In this document: positions 1-11,014 of the stretch, one piece after another
Numbering within the stretch: position 1 is the first letter of the stretch
How the letters are laid out: the number at the start of each line of letters is the position of its first letter
Assembly (NCBI GenBank): GCA_036245805.1
Contig: BTRK01000003.1
Location: 24,190,685 to 24,254,684, forward strand
DNA from: Pristionchus mayeri
Taxonomy: Eukaryota; Nematoda; Chromadorea; Rhabditida; Neodiplogasteridae
DNA: 64,000 bases
Direction: 5' to 3'
Notes under the pieces: model-generated
What the model was told of the DNA's origin: nothing
The model's database searches: none
Seen by the model: the letters and a program-made list of their open reading frames with translations, nothing else
Program-made: the position numbers and the translations under genes

Positions 1-738
1 GTTGAAAAAGCCATACTTCGACTAAGTTGAAAAAATCGATTTTCACACCCTCAATTTCTCCCAAGTTTGTCCAATTATCAGTTCGTGCATTCATAACTAC
101 ATGTGGAATGAAAAGGTATTATTCGTAGTATATACCGAGTAGAGTTGATATATGATAAACTTGACAGATCAATGGCTTTGAATCTCTTGTAATCTTCACT
201 CAAAAATGCGTTCCCGGGAGCGTCAAAACTAATAAAATTATGTTTTCAACTGAAATTGTGATGTTATTGTTCAGATTTGTGCATCTAAAATCACGAAAAA
301 ATCGCATTAATCAGAAATCTCCTTCATAAAATAATTTGTTTGGGCATACAACAAATTGAATTTTTTCGAATTTAAAATTTTCGATGTTTTCAAACGAAAA
401 AGTTTGATGATTTCACGTAGTTTTCTGATTAAGGCGATTTTTTCGTGATTTTAGATGCACAAATCTGATCAATAACATCACAATTTCAGTTGAAAACATA
501 ATTGTATTAGTTTTGACGCTCCCGGGAACGCATTTTTGAGTGAAGATTACAAGAGATTCAAAGCCATTGATCTGTCAAGTTTATCATATATCAACTCTAC
601 TCGGTATATACTACGAATACTACCTTTTCAATCCACATGTAGTTATTAATGCACGAACTGATAATTGGACAAACTTGGGAGAAATTGAGGGTGTGAAAAT
701 CGATTTTTTCAACTTAGTCGAAGTATGGCTTTTTCAAC
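1..738. repeat. Foldback (palindromic) element, inner part of family A
   Basis: The first about 330 bases reappear as the reverse complement in the last about 330 bases, ending with AACTTAGTCGAAGTATGG. The centre is near position 370. The arms (reading ATTTGTGCATCTAAAATCA, then a stretch with CTCCCGGGA) are related to the inner arms of the larger foldback at 20327-24841, so this is probably another member of the same family, cut by the window start. A reading frame runs across the right arm, but it is only arm sequence and has no protein hallmarks. No transposase is present, so it would be non-autonomous. Confidence 0.85.
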
Positions 739-823
739 AGAAACTAAGTCATCTGTCACCGAAACTTCTCAAATAAAACATATTTGGCACTATTAAGCAA
801 ATTAAGACGTAATGGAATGAATA

Positions 824-1950
824 TTGGGGTGTCCGGAAAGTTCGTATATTTTTTTGTTTTTATTTTTTATTCAATGCTTTACAATTCTCAGTGACCAATG
901 TATGCCCCCTTCTTTCTCACTACCTCCCTCCAGCGATAGGGCAGGGTCTCGATTCCTCTCTTCCAGAATGCGGGTTTCTTCGAGACCGACCAGTTCACGA
1001 AAGCCCTCACAACTTCATCTCGATTCTTGAACTTCTTTCCTTTGCAGAAGTCAGAGAGAGAGCGGAAGAAGTGGTAGTCGCATGGGGAGAGATCCGGGGA
1101 ATACGGTGGATGGGGAATCCTCTCGATCTTCAGCTCGTCCATTTTCTTCTGGGTCATCTTCGCTCGATGTGGGCGAGCATTGTCCATCAGAAGAAGAATT
1201 TTGCCCTGGTTCAGGAGTCTGGGAGGGACTCTGATCGCGACATCTTCCAGTTGTTCAGAGAAGAGGTCGGCATTGATGCTGGTGCCAGGGGCGAGGATCT
1301 CCCAGTAGATGGGACCGAGCACTGAGAAGAAGAAGCAGAGGAGTTCCTTCTTTCCGTGCTCTTCCTTCTTAGGGACGGGCGTGGGCTTCTCATCTGCATC
1401 CACCCATTGCAGTCTCCTCACAGGGTTATCGTACGTGATCCACTTCTCATCTGTAGCGATGATGGAATTGACCCATCGAAGATTGGATCTACGATGGAGT
1501 AATTCCCGACAGACTTGAACACGATTTTTCAACAGTTCGGGGGAGAGGTCATGGGGAATCAATTGTGGGAGTTTCGGCTTCTTCCCAGATCGATGGAGGA
1601 TATCGGACACCGTTGATCTGGGAGTACCCGTATCTTTCTTCAACTCACGCACACTGGCCATGGGCTTGCGCTTCAGTGTGCGGAGAACGAGAGGCTGATC
1701 GAGGGAGGGAGGGCGTCCAGAGCGGGGTTGATCATCGAGACCAAACTCCCCTTTCTTGAAGCGGGAGAACCACTTATAGCAGAAGGGTATGGAGGGGGCG
1801 TCAGCTCCTTCCGACTGGGCCAGGGCAGAGTGGGCCTCCTTCACGGATCGGCCAAGACGGTAGTAATGAAGTAAAACTGCTCGAAGGTAGAGATGGGAGT
1901 CCATCACAAGAATCAATGTAGCAACTAGGAGACTGATTAAATCCTCTCAC
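824..1950 (-). mobile_element. mariner element, one terminal repeat missing
   Basis: This unit is defined by an intact mariner transposase gene and a mariner-like end at 824-850, starting TTGGGGTGTCCGGAAAGTTC, just beyond the transposase stop codon. I looked for the inverted copy of that end between the transposase start and the next repeat at 2104 and did not find it. The upstream boundary is therefore uncertain and the copy is probably 5'-truncated and not mobile by itself. Confidence 0.8.
888..1904 (-). CDS. mariner transposase, full-length open frame
   Basis: Cut-and-paste DNA transposase of the Tc1/mariner superfamily, about 338 residues, the usual mariner length. The N-terminal half has the paired helix-turn-helix region that binds the terminal repeats. 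The C-terminal half has the DDE catalytic domain: first Asp in ATDEKW, second in LLMDNARPH, and the signature HPPYSPDLSPCDYHFF, whose last Asp is 34 residues after the second, giving the DD34D spacing of true mariners. I chose the Met of MDSHLYLR as start because mariner proteins begin close to this motif; an in-frame Met four codons upstream is possible. There is no internal stop or frameshift, which suggests recent insertion or retained function, although one terminal repeat was not found. It has no functional link to its neighbours. Confidence 0.9.
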   Translation of the reverse strand: MDSHLYLRAVLLHYYRLGRSVKEAHSALAQSEGADAPSIPFCYKWFSRFKKGEFGLDDQPRSGRPPSLDQPLVLRTLKRKPMASVRELKKDTGTPRSTVSDILHRSGKKPKLPQLIPHDLSPELLKNRVQVCRELLHRRSNLRWVNSIIATDEKWITYDNPVRRLQWVDADEKPTPVPKKEEHGKKELLCFFFSVLGPIYWEILAPGTSINADLFSEQLEDVAIRVPPRLLNQGKILLLMDNARPHRAKMTQKKMDELKIERIPHPPYSPDLSPCDYHFFRSLSDFCKGKKFKNRDEVVRAFVNWSVSKKPAFWKRGIETLPYRWREVVRKKGAYIGH

Positions 1951-2103
1951 TACTCAACGTCAGAATGATGCAATACATTGTTGACAAACAGATTGCGCAA
2001 TCACTGCATTTGATCGCGAACACTAAGAAATTCTACATCGTTTGCTTATTTTTATGTCGCTGTTGGAGTAGACTCTAGAGATATAATTTTTTCAAATAAT
2101 TAT

Positions 2104-3997
2104 TATAACACGTGTATCACGAGTCAGTGGAGGTGGCCGGGCACAATTTGCAAAAGGTTTACCTAATTTCTTCATACTATGATGGTAGAAAATCCTAGAG
2201 AAGGTGTATTGAAATTTATAGGTAATTGGTCCCAGAGCCGGCATTTAGGAATTTCCCGGTTTTGAAACTGGCTATACTGTATCTTAGCTCCCAAATGAGC
2301 TACAAAGGTGGTTTTGTGCTCAAAATGATCGGAAAAATATGACGAACAACTTTTATGACAAGAACGAAGCTGTAGCGTCAGAACTGAAAAAGTTATAATC
2401 GAAAAAGCAATTTTCAGATTGCATAAAAATTAATTATAAATTCCGGGGGAAACTTTCTCGGGATTTTATTGCACGAAATGGAAGCAAAACCTCATGCCTC
2501 AATAACAAAAAAAATAAAAATGCCACTTTTTAGGGGACTTTTTTTACAATCTCAGTCCGAAGGTAGCATACTGTGGTCGCATGAGACAAAAACCGCTGAA
2601 ATTTTAAGAAGTATTAATGAAACTCTATGATTCTGATCAGAAAGGGTGATTTACAGACCCAATAAGTTAAACTAAAGTGGAAAACCAGAGTTGTGACGTA
2701 TTCGAAAAAATCGATTTTCGCAACCTCGATTTTGATCAGATTTTAATGCTTCAATTTCTGTATTCCCGAATGTTGAGCTGTCTGCTATATATTGAACATG
2801 GAGTATATGTCGAGTTATGTTATATTTGACGAATATGAGGCGGCTGCTTTTTCGAGGCCCTAGCTGCGCTCGACTGAATCTGCTATCTCTGGATGGTCGA
2901 ATGTTATGTTTATTCTACTTTGACGACGTTTATGAACAAATTGAGCTTATTTTTACTTCTAAATTCTAGTTAGTAGATAATAAGTTAGAATACGGCAAAC
3001 AAATGAGCGAATTCGCAATGCTTAAGAAATCGAAAAAATTCACGGATTGAGAATTTCGAAATTCACATAATGATGAATGTTGAGAACAACCCAGTAAATT
3101 ATAACTTCTCAGCTTCTAACTAGAATTTAGAAGTAAAAATGAGCACAATTTGTTCATAAACGTCGTCAAAGTAGAATAAACATAACATTCGACCATCCAG
3201 AGATAGCAGATTCAGTCGAGCGCAGCTAGGGCCTCGAAAAAGCAGCCGCATCATATTCGTCAAATATAACATAACTCGACATATACTCCATGTTCAATAT
3301 ATAGCTGACAGCTCAACATTCGGGAATACAGAAATTGAAGCATTAAAATCTGATCAAAATCGAGGTTGCGAAAATCGATTTTTTCGAATACGTCACAATT
3401 CTGGTTTTCCACTTTAGTTTAACTTATTGGGTCTGTAAATCACCCTTTCTGATCAGAATCATAGAGTTTCATTAATACTTCTTAAAATTTCAGCGGTTTT
3501 TGACCCATGCGACCACAGTATGCTACCTTCGGACTGAGATTGTAAAAAAAGTCCCCCTAAAAAGTGGCATTTTTATTTTTTTTTGTTATTGAGGTATGAG
3601 GTTTTGCTTCCATTTCGTGCAATAAAATCCCGAGAAAGTTTCCTCCGGAATTTATAATTAATTTTTATGCAATCTGAAAATTGCTTTTTCGATTATAATT
3701 TTTTCAGTTCTGACGCTACAGCTTCGTTCTTGTCATAAAAGTTGTTCGTCATATTTTTCCGATCATTTTGAGCACAATACCACCTTTGTAGCTCGTTTGG
3801 GAGCTGAGATACAGTATAGCCAGTTTCAAAACCGGGAAATTCCTAAATGCCGGCTCTGGGACCAATTACCTATAAATTTCAATACATCTTCTCTAGGATA
3901 TTCTATCATCATAGTATGAAGAAATTAGGTAAACCTTTTGCAAATTGTGCCCGAGGAGGTATTTTTTCCTTCAGTGACTCGTGATACACGTGATAAA
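2104..3997. repeat. Foldback element family A, copy 1 (1.9 kb palindrome)
   Basis: Two arms of about 900 bases are near-perfect inverted copies around a centre near 3050. The ends read AACACGTGTATCACGAGTCA on the left and the complement on the right. Diagnostic internal stretches are GGTCCCAGAGCCGGCATTTA and CTGTATCTTAGCTCCC, both present in each arm. The same elements occur at 20327-24841 and 42409-44321, which defines a family. No coding capacity was seen in the arms or the small loop. The high arm-to-arm identity implies a recent insertion or gene conversion between the arms. Confidence 0.93.
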
Positions 3998-5036
3998 TTG
4001 AATAATTTATTCGAGGTGTGATTATCCTCATCCTCACCGTAACAGCACCAAATTTAAAGTTACCGGACGAGGACAAAATTGACCCCTTATTTTTTGTCCT
4101 CCATCGAATAGCCGATGGCTGAATTAGTTCAGAATGAATATACAAAAATGATAAAAAAATCGCATCGCATTTGTTTTGGTTTTTTCTATGTTTTTTCGAG
4201 GGTGCTGATCATCATGGTATGCTTTATTTTTTCACTAATCTGACCGGTGCACGTTGCTCCATTTTCGATTTTCCTGAATAACTCAAAAACTAAATTACCG
4301 ATTGTCTTGCAATTTTTAGAGGTGATTAATGTGATGTTTTACATTATAAACAAATAAATAGAGCGAAATATGGGGGGCTGAAATTTCCGCAACCGAGCAC
4401 CATTGCCTTGACAGAAGGAGTAGTAATATGGGAGTTCTTGCATTGTTACCAGTATGTGCTCCCCTGCATTTGAATATATAATTCTTGTTACCAGGCGATC
4501 TTGAGTTTCAAAGAGGCAAAGACCTGTTAAATGCATCATAAATCGACTTATAGCAAACAAAGGACAAGCTTGTTTTCCCAACATAGTAATGATCCCGAGA
4601 ACAAGGCGCATCTTACCATGTAGATCGTAGTTTTAGCTTTTGCCGTATATTCGAGATCCTCAAAATCATAATGTTGTCATGAAAAAGAATATGGTATTTT
4701 GATAACAGCGGCTTCGTATAGACACTAACTATCACCTATCCGAATTTAAAGTCATTTCGTCAATCGGTTGCTGAGTTATCGTTAGAAGGCTAGGTGCAGC
4801 CTACATGCAGCCTGGCTTAACCGGTCGAGATGGAGAAAAATGAAGTAGACCACGATGATCAGCACTCTTAATTACCCCTTTACAAGGGAGACGCAAAAGT
4901 GGGCCACTCAATCCCGTAAATTCATGGTCGGCATTCGAACTTGACCATAATAGGAAGCCCAATGCGTATCTAAGTTGATTGGATATAGGTTTCCTAATGA
5001 CCAAAAATCGGGTCCGAAAAATATCGAGATTTTAGA
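3998..5036. other. Repeat-derived intergenic DNA, no gene seen
   Basis: At 4053 there is one end of the MITE family B (TTAAAGTTACCGGACGAGG) which runs for about 100 bases and then stops, so this copy is truncated. The stretch 4200-4830 begins with TGCTGATCATCATGG and ends with a motif about the plant-like GCAGCCTGGCTTAACCGGTC sequence; a related stretch follows the assembly gap at 42519-42620, so this is another dispersed repeat. The short reading frames here lack any recognisable domain. Confidence 0.6.
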
Positions 5037-7150
5037 TGAAATTTTCGGCACTTCTACGGTTTCTGGCCACCCCCCCCCCCCCCCCCCCCCCTCTTATTAT
5101 TTCCCATCCCCGTTCGTCATTGAGGGGTTTAATTGCCGAAAATCAGGAGGGAATACCTAGAAATGAGTGGGCTAGATGAGGGGGGGGGAGGTGGCCAGAA
5201 ACCGAAGAAGTGCCAAATTTTCGCTCGCGCAAATAAAGGATATATGAGAGGAGTCGCGAGAGAATCGACCATTTGAGGGGGGTGGGCGGCGGTAGGAAAT
5301 AAATGTGTCCTATCTGGCAACAAGGCCAACTTCCAGGCGCTGTAGCACGCTTCAATGAAACGATAGAGACTCACCTTCAACAGATGAAATGTTTAGCTCA
5401 TCGTGCGCTACATTTCTATCCATTAGCCGAGTCTCTATGCCTATTTTTACCGGTGTTTTAGTTTTACGTGTTTCCTTGCATTCTTCAGGTGAAATTTCAT
5501 CTTTTCAGTAGCCCTTTTTCTTTGAGCTGTTTCCAGGGATGTAGTTACATTATTTGAAACCCATTTAGTGCATTTGGGCCCATCCCTCATATTGAAATTG
5601 GTCAAAATACGGAATTTCAAAATTTCGGTCAGGTGGCCATGTATGATGGAAGAGCTATAGCATGGGGGTAGATAATTAGAATGTTGTTTTGGATGTTTTT
5701 GAATGATTTTGAGCCCCAATCAGGCCAATTGAAGATACGGAAGTACTCTTTTCCAACACACCTTTTGGGGTCGCCGCACAAAAGTGAGCCCTTTTTTTGT
5801 CTATACCCAGATTGCCCTAATTTTTGGCGAGAAGTTAGTTCCATGTATGAACTTAAACTTAAACATGATAACCCAAAACGTTTCTCCGATTTCCAACGAC
5901 ATTTTTGGTCCGACCACCCTGTACCATGATGAAAACCAGGAATGATGTCGTCTAGATAAAGTTGTAGAGCATGGTGGTAGCTTTCTTTCTAAAAAAAGAA
6001 CGACCTTCTATCTTCATTTTAAACGAAGTTATGATCATTTAAGTGGTCCCGATTTGAATGTCGAAAAGTGATAGTACCAAGTTTGGCCTTCTGAATCTCG
6101 AAGATGACGACCGATATCAACATTCTGACGACCCAGTTTGAAAGAGCATCATTTGAAATACTTGTACGTGAATTTGTTGTCAGATAGGACACATTTTTTT
6201 CCTACCGCCGCGGCGTGGTCGATTCTCTCGCGATTCTTCTCATATCACGGATCTAACGTAAAAATGCAGGAACCAATGCGACAAAAAAAATTTTGGATCA
6301 CGGATTTCGCTGTAAACTTTAGGACTGACCAAAGTAAGGGCGAGGAGAACGCCTATCCGCTTCAGTTTTCGAAATCTGCATGTTGAACGGAGTTATGACC
6401 TACCACTTTGGGAAGCCGTATATCAGTCAGTTTTAGACCCACAACGAGCGGATTTTTTTCAATCGGTTCGTAATACATATATCTACAGATAAGTTCTTCT
6501 ACGCTCCGTGCGGAAGTGATGTCTTCACATAGTTTCATGCAAAAAATGTTTTATTCATTACAATATGCTAATTTTCGACCCTTCATGGTTCGAAAGCTAC
6601 GATTTTTATTGTTGATTCGGATTCCCCACCCACGAATTGAGGTGCCTACATAGGTCGTTGGTCATGAGAGGGGGCGTATCATACCGGCACTCAGTGGGGA
6701 TAAATTGAAGATAGTGCCATTTTTGAATAAGATACCATTCAGCGTGTATCTCACTTCCAACTTTTGCAAATGAGAAAAGTAAGGATATTACTAGATAGCT
6801 CTAGACTAGTTCTTCAAAGGTGACTAAGGGGTACAAGACGTGAAAGTTGGCCGTTTTCGAGATACGGAGTAAAATTTAATTCAATGGGCCATAATGTGCG
6901 AGTAGTTTTCTCAGCAAAAAATACGACATGTCCAAATTCTCCCTACTGAGTAGCTATATATCACGCGTGTCGCATAAGAATTGAACTAGCGACCTTCGGT
7001 CGCTACGTGGTTCGCGGGGTTGTGCGATAAGGAGAAATGTTGTCCACGACTGGTGAGAGCCTGCTTAAAACGTTGTTAAAGGCTCGTGAGGCCTCGGGCG
7101 ATCCGAAAAAGTTGGAATTGGGCTTAGGGTTTCAATTTTCAGGTAATTTG

Positions 7151-7247
7151 ACCTGTTCAGGTAAAAATGATCGGGCGGAAATACCTGATCAGGTCATTCA
7201 AATTCAATTTACCTGATCAGGTAATTTCCTTTGATACCTGATCAGGT
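7151..7247. repeat. Cluster of palindromic 12-mers ACCTGATCAGGT
   Basis: Three perfect copies of the self-complementary 12-mer ACCTGATCAGGT occur at 7183-7194, 7211-7222 and 7236-7247, and a one-mismatch copy (ACCTGTTCAGGT) at 7151-7162. They lie in the loop of the 7076-7555 palindrome. Whether they are a protein-binding array or decayed repeat units cannot be decided from the sequence. Confidence 0.8.
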
Positions 7248-7540
7248 AATTCTGAGCTATTTGTCTCATTCGCACAAATTGAATCGTTGAAACATAACTA
7301 ATTCGCCATTTCAATTGAGTCGAATGACCGGGAATACCACTATTTTGCGAGAAATGATGGGATCAGGCGCCTAGGCCGCCTATTAATCAATTCCATTCTC
7401 TCTCGTTCAGGTCAATTAGGATTTATTCATTGCGTTGTGAGCGGGGATAATGAGTTTCAGGCGGCCTAGGCGCCACCTGAAAATGAAAACCCTAATTGGG
7501 CTTCGCCCCATTCCAACTTTTTTCGGATCGCCCTCGGCCT

Positions 7541-7860
7541 CACGAGCCTTTCACAACGCTCACGCTGCGGGGAGTGAGAGCAGGTTGGGAAGCATTTTTG
7601 AATAAATTCTGCGAGGAATGTCAGTCAACCACTTTTGGTACCAGTTTTATGCATGAAAAATATAATTGTAAGCGACTGGTGAGAGCTTGCTTAAAACGTT
7701 GTGAAAGGCTCACGCTGCGGGGAGTGAGAGCAGGTTGGGAAGCATTATTGACTAAAATTCCGCAAGGAATTTTAGTCAACCACTTTTGGTACCAGTTTTA
7801 TGCATGACAAATATAATTGTAAGCGAATGGTGAGAGCCTGCTTAAAACATTGTAAAAGAG
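7541..7860 (+). repeat. Direct tandem repeat, two units of about 147 bp
   Basis: A unit beginning CTCACGCTGCGGGGAGTGAG and containing CCACTTTTGGTACCAG, TTATGCATGA and GCGACTGGTGAGAGC is present twice in a row, with a few differences (for example AAATTCTGCGAGG against AAATTCCGCAAGG). The tail of the unit also occurs once at 7040-7090. One reading frame of 103 codons crosses both units; its repetitive content and lack of homology features make it unlikely to be a gene. Confidence 0.8.
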
Positions 7861-8327
7861 TCGTGAGGCCTCGCAGCAGCGCTATATCCGAAATTGTTGA
7901 TAACTGAACGCTGTTTACCTACGAAAATGAATCTCGGGGTGTTAGCGGTACTAATAATGCGAGGTATTGCCGAAAAAACGAGAATTTCGTAAAATTGCAT
8001 AGTGATGATGTAAAAGGCCAAAATTAAAAGTAGAGGCCATGGGGGTTACAATGGTGGTCCAGGTCCGGGGTCTGGGCGACCACTGATTTATGTTCAAAAA
8101 CAATTATTGCATCATGTTGCATAATGATGATGCAATACCACATTTTGAAATAGCTGAAAGTGGTAGGTCATAACTCCGTTCAACATGCAAATTTCGAAAA
8201 CTGAAGCGGATAGGCGTTCTCCTCGCCCTTACTTTGGTCAGTCCTAAAGTTTACAGCGAAATCCGCGATCCAAATTTTTTTTTGTCGCAATGGGGTCTGG
8301 GAGAAATTTACAGAATGAGCAAAACAT

Positions 8328-8402
8328 TCGGCTGGCTTCGGGAGTCGAACCCCTGAATTTCGGCAAAAAAATATGGAGCCTTAACCACTGAGCTAGGCGG
8401 AG
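8328..8402 (-). ncRNA. tRNA-derived sequence (SINE head or tRNA pseudogene)
   Basis: On the minus strand the sequence contains a good internal promoter: an A box in TAGCTCAGTGGTTA and a B box in GGGTTCGACTCCC at tRNA-like spacing. The acceptor arms do not pair and the T stem has mismatches, so this is not a functional tRNA. Either a dead tRNA copy or the 5' end of a tRNA-type SINE fits. Confidence 0.5.
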
Positions 8403-8528
8403 AGACGGGATTGTGTCTTCGACTTATCACATAAAAAGGGGGGGGGCAATCTCAAGTACCTCTCTTCGATGGATGAACATTGGGAATTTGGAGGACTGAT
8501 TGCGAGAGAGGCCAAGTGCCTCCAATGT

Positions 8529-11014
8529 CTACAAGGCTAATTTAAAAGAATATGTGTGGGCAGTTGGAACCTTGGATGGATATCTCATGGGCTGTGCCTC
8601 CATTCCTTTCATCACTTTCCGTTTCCCATACACTTGATCGCCCAGTAGAGGCAAGCCCACCAGTGAGAGATGAGCACGGATTTGATGAGGTATCTCTGAA
8701 CGAGCCACCCTTCTCCTCCTCCTTCCCCATTATCATTCCCACCTCCGCAAGTTTCAACTTCGACATGAGAATGCGAATCATTCCCTTTAATACTCTTCAC
8801 CATACTTGTCACTTTGACTCCTCTTCGATCTCCTTCTTTCGCTGGGTACATCTCAATTCATTATCGATAAGTAAACATGATACTCTGTAATATTGATCAT
8901 AGTCAGGAATGCAGTAGATTCGCATAGCATTGATTATGTAAATCAGTGAAAGGGTCCTTAAAGTTACTCAATAACCGTCAAAATGGCTTATATTTTTATT
9001 CCTGAAACTGATAGACATAAAAGAGACTAGTAGAAATGCAATACTAATAAAATCAGAAAATCAATAATTAGTCACAGAATCGACCTCAAAACATGTGTTG
9101 CGCTACCCTGATCAAGACCGATTTTCCCGCGAGGTTTGAAACATGAATATTCTGTGTGCGGTAATTAGCTTTCACAAGCCCGGTTCTATACCAATTTTAT
9201 CCTCGCTTCTCCCCCGGTTCTAGAAATATATATTTCAACAGCAGAAACTCCAATATTAAGCCCACATAATCGATTAAACAATATTTAAACAAACCGCGCA
9301 TTTTAAATTACGGTACTTAGTGCATGTTCATGCAAATTCGCGATAAGGTATTGTTCAGGCACCAATTTAAAAATTTTGCACGGTTGTTGGGTAACTTTAA
9401 CAGACATGTTTTCAAAAAAGTAGCCACGGTGGCCGAGTGGTTAAGGCGTGTGCCTTATGATCACATGGAGCTAACTCCTCGTGGGTTCGAATCCCACCAG
9501 TGGCATAGTTTTGCAATTTTTAAACAAATAACATATTTTAAATGTGTGAATGATTTAGAGCATTTTGTAATTCATTGACAAAGCAATACCTTTAGTTGTC
9601 CTCCCTGTGTTGATTTGACGAGTGGGGTTTGAATGGCGAGACAAGGAGAGGAGGGAAAGCCGCGCACTATGCAATCGCTTTTCTGAAAGAATCACCCATT
9701 GAGTCGAACAACATTCAGAGATCAAATTTTGAGCATCGTAAGGTTGATGATGAGACTCACGATGGTAATCTCTCCATTCTTCATTCTCTCCACAAGTTCA
9801 CTACGGAGAAGGGGGTTCCTGATTAAATTTAATTTACTATTTCTCCCATGAGGATAAACTAACGATGAAAATAGTACGATACCGCTACAATCCTTATCGA
9901 GTGTAATCACTGGGTGAAGACGTTCGCATTTGGGCAACAATATCCCCTCAAACGTATTTAGAGTTAAACTCGCTTCCGTCTTCCCATTTACCTTCACTTT
10001 CGAAGCCAATCTGTCCAATTGATATTTGGTTGAATCTGATCCTCCAGAGCATGCCAGTCCCTTTGGTTTATCGATTGCTAGCATCTCACCTGTTTACCAT
10101 GAAATGTCCGTGTTTCAACGAATATTCTCTACGATATCTCATCGTGACTTGCTCACCATCATTGTAGATGACTCTTCTGCAGAGAGCTTCCACCAGTTGA
10201 TCCTCACTTAGAAGCCAGAAGGGAAAGAATTCAGATTTAATCTCATCCAATCCCGTCGTCCTTCGTTCCTCACTCGTCTCATACGTCGGCTCAAAACCAT
10301 TTTTGAACATCGAATATCGGCACTTCTGCAGTATGTCATACCAGAATGAGAGGGTTAGGAATGAGGAGGAGGTATGATATGATATGGTAGGTGGTGTTTG
10401 AAACATGTTAACTAAAATTACTAACAAACCGTAACGTATGGTACACACCAGCTGTACCGTCATACCCTATCCCATCATACCTCCTCCTCATTCCTACCCC
10501 TCTCATTCTGGTATGACATACTGTAGAAGTGCCCGAATATCAAATTTTAAAAATAGTTTCAGGAAATTCGTGTGACCATGACAACCCTTGGCGATCTCTT
10601 CGTAGGCCTCTCCTTATCTCCAATTTCGTCCACTTTCATCCTCGATCGATCGTGATCATTCCTACAGTACCCTTCTCATTCAATGCACATCACTCATCAA
10701 TCTCACTCTCTCCTCTGGAAGTATTGTTCCTCCCAGATATTCTTCGTTCCCTCTTCTCCCTTCTTCCAGTTGCTTTCTTCATTCTTCTCTTTTAGTTCAG
10801 GGAAGAATGAAGCATCGAGGAACTGAGTTCCACTCATCTTCTCAGTCTCCATCTCGGTCAATTCCCTCCTTTCAACTACACTATATCCCTCTACCGACTT
10901 CTTCCCTTCTGAATTCTCCATCCCTCCCTCTCCCTTCTTCTCCCGATTCTTCTCGGACGGGGAGGATGTCGATTGAATGTACTCGATGCCGAAGAAGTCG
11001 TCGTGAGCACTCAT
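8529..11014 (-). CDS. RluA-family RNA pseudouridine synthase (RPUSD-like), gene model incomplete
   Basis: Isomerises uridine to pseudouridine in RNA; animal RPUSD proteins act mostly in mitochondria. The best exons are 10157 to about 10310, joined in frame across a 67-nt intron to 9761-10089, which together read ...RRVIYNDGEMLAIDKPKGLA, the usual start of the RluA domain. Then comes LHPVITLDKDCSGIVLF around the expected catalytic Asp. The C-terminal RluA motif IPHQIRAHLSLVGLPLLGDQ lies at 8627-8710, with a stop at 8529-8531. An upstream acidic reading frame, 10703-11014 (starts MSAHDDFFG), is probably the 5' exon. Oddities: the catalytic motif lacks the usual HRLD arginine, the frame just upstream of the HQIR exon does not close cleanly, and a palindromic MITE sits at 10309-10545. 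It may be a diverged gene or a decaying one. Confidence 0.55.
8860..9640. other. Intron-like spacer holding a tRNA and a MITE end
   Basis: This AT-rich stretch separates two exon blocks of the pseudouridine synthase gene. It contains the tRNA at 9423-9505 on the opposite strand and, at about 9385-9400, one isolated end of MITE family B (GGTAACTTTAA). Nothing else is recognisable. Confidence 0.55.
9423..9505 (+). tRNA. Class II tRNA with UAU anticodon (nematode nev-tRNA-Ile type)
   Basis: The 83-base cloverleaf has D arm GCCGAGTGGTTAAGGC, anticodon stem TGTGC/TCACA, loop CTTATGA with anticodon TAT at 9456-9458, a long variable arm with a 4-bp stem (GGAG/CTCC), a perfect T stem GTGGG/CCCAC and discriminator base A. 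A and B boxes are canonical and a TTTT terminator follows at 9509. A long variable arm plus Leu-like D arm with an isoleucine anticodon is the hallmark of the nematode-specific V-arm tRNAs, reported (Hamashima and colleagues) to be charged with leucine. Two mispairs (position 6:67 G-A and 31:39 C-U) lower confidence that this copy is functional. Confidence 0.82.
10309..10545. repeat. Short palindromic MITE
   Basis: The stretch 10313-10379 (containing GTATGTCATACCAGAATGAG and AATGAGGAGGAGGTATGAT) is mirrored at 10462-10538 with few changes. The central 80 bases are unique. It abuts the 5' end of an exon of the pseudouridine synthase gene. Confidence 0.8.

Larger units (their letters stand above)
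5037..8292. repeat. Composite nest of inverted repeats
   Basis: Several palindromes are interleaved. 5037-5110 is mirrored at 5150-5222 and carries poly-C/poly-G runs at the turn. 5228-5320 is mirrored at 6177-6250. 6260-6415 is mirrored at 8155-8292 (key words AGGCGTTCTCCTCGCCC and CAACATGCA). 7076-7145 is mirrored at 7485-7555. The stretch 5440-6170 and 7860-8150 show no domain. The pattern is that of foldback elements inserted into foldback elements. No gene is supported in this region. Confidence 0.75.

Noticed and set aside
891..1759. Plus-strand open frames antisense to the mariner transposase
   Set aside because: They mirror a strongly supported coding region on the other strand and carry no motifs.
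7040..7860. CRISPR-like array
   Set aside because: The repeats are long and directly adjacent or irregularly spaced, and the genome is eukaryotic.
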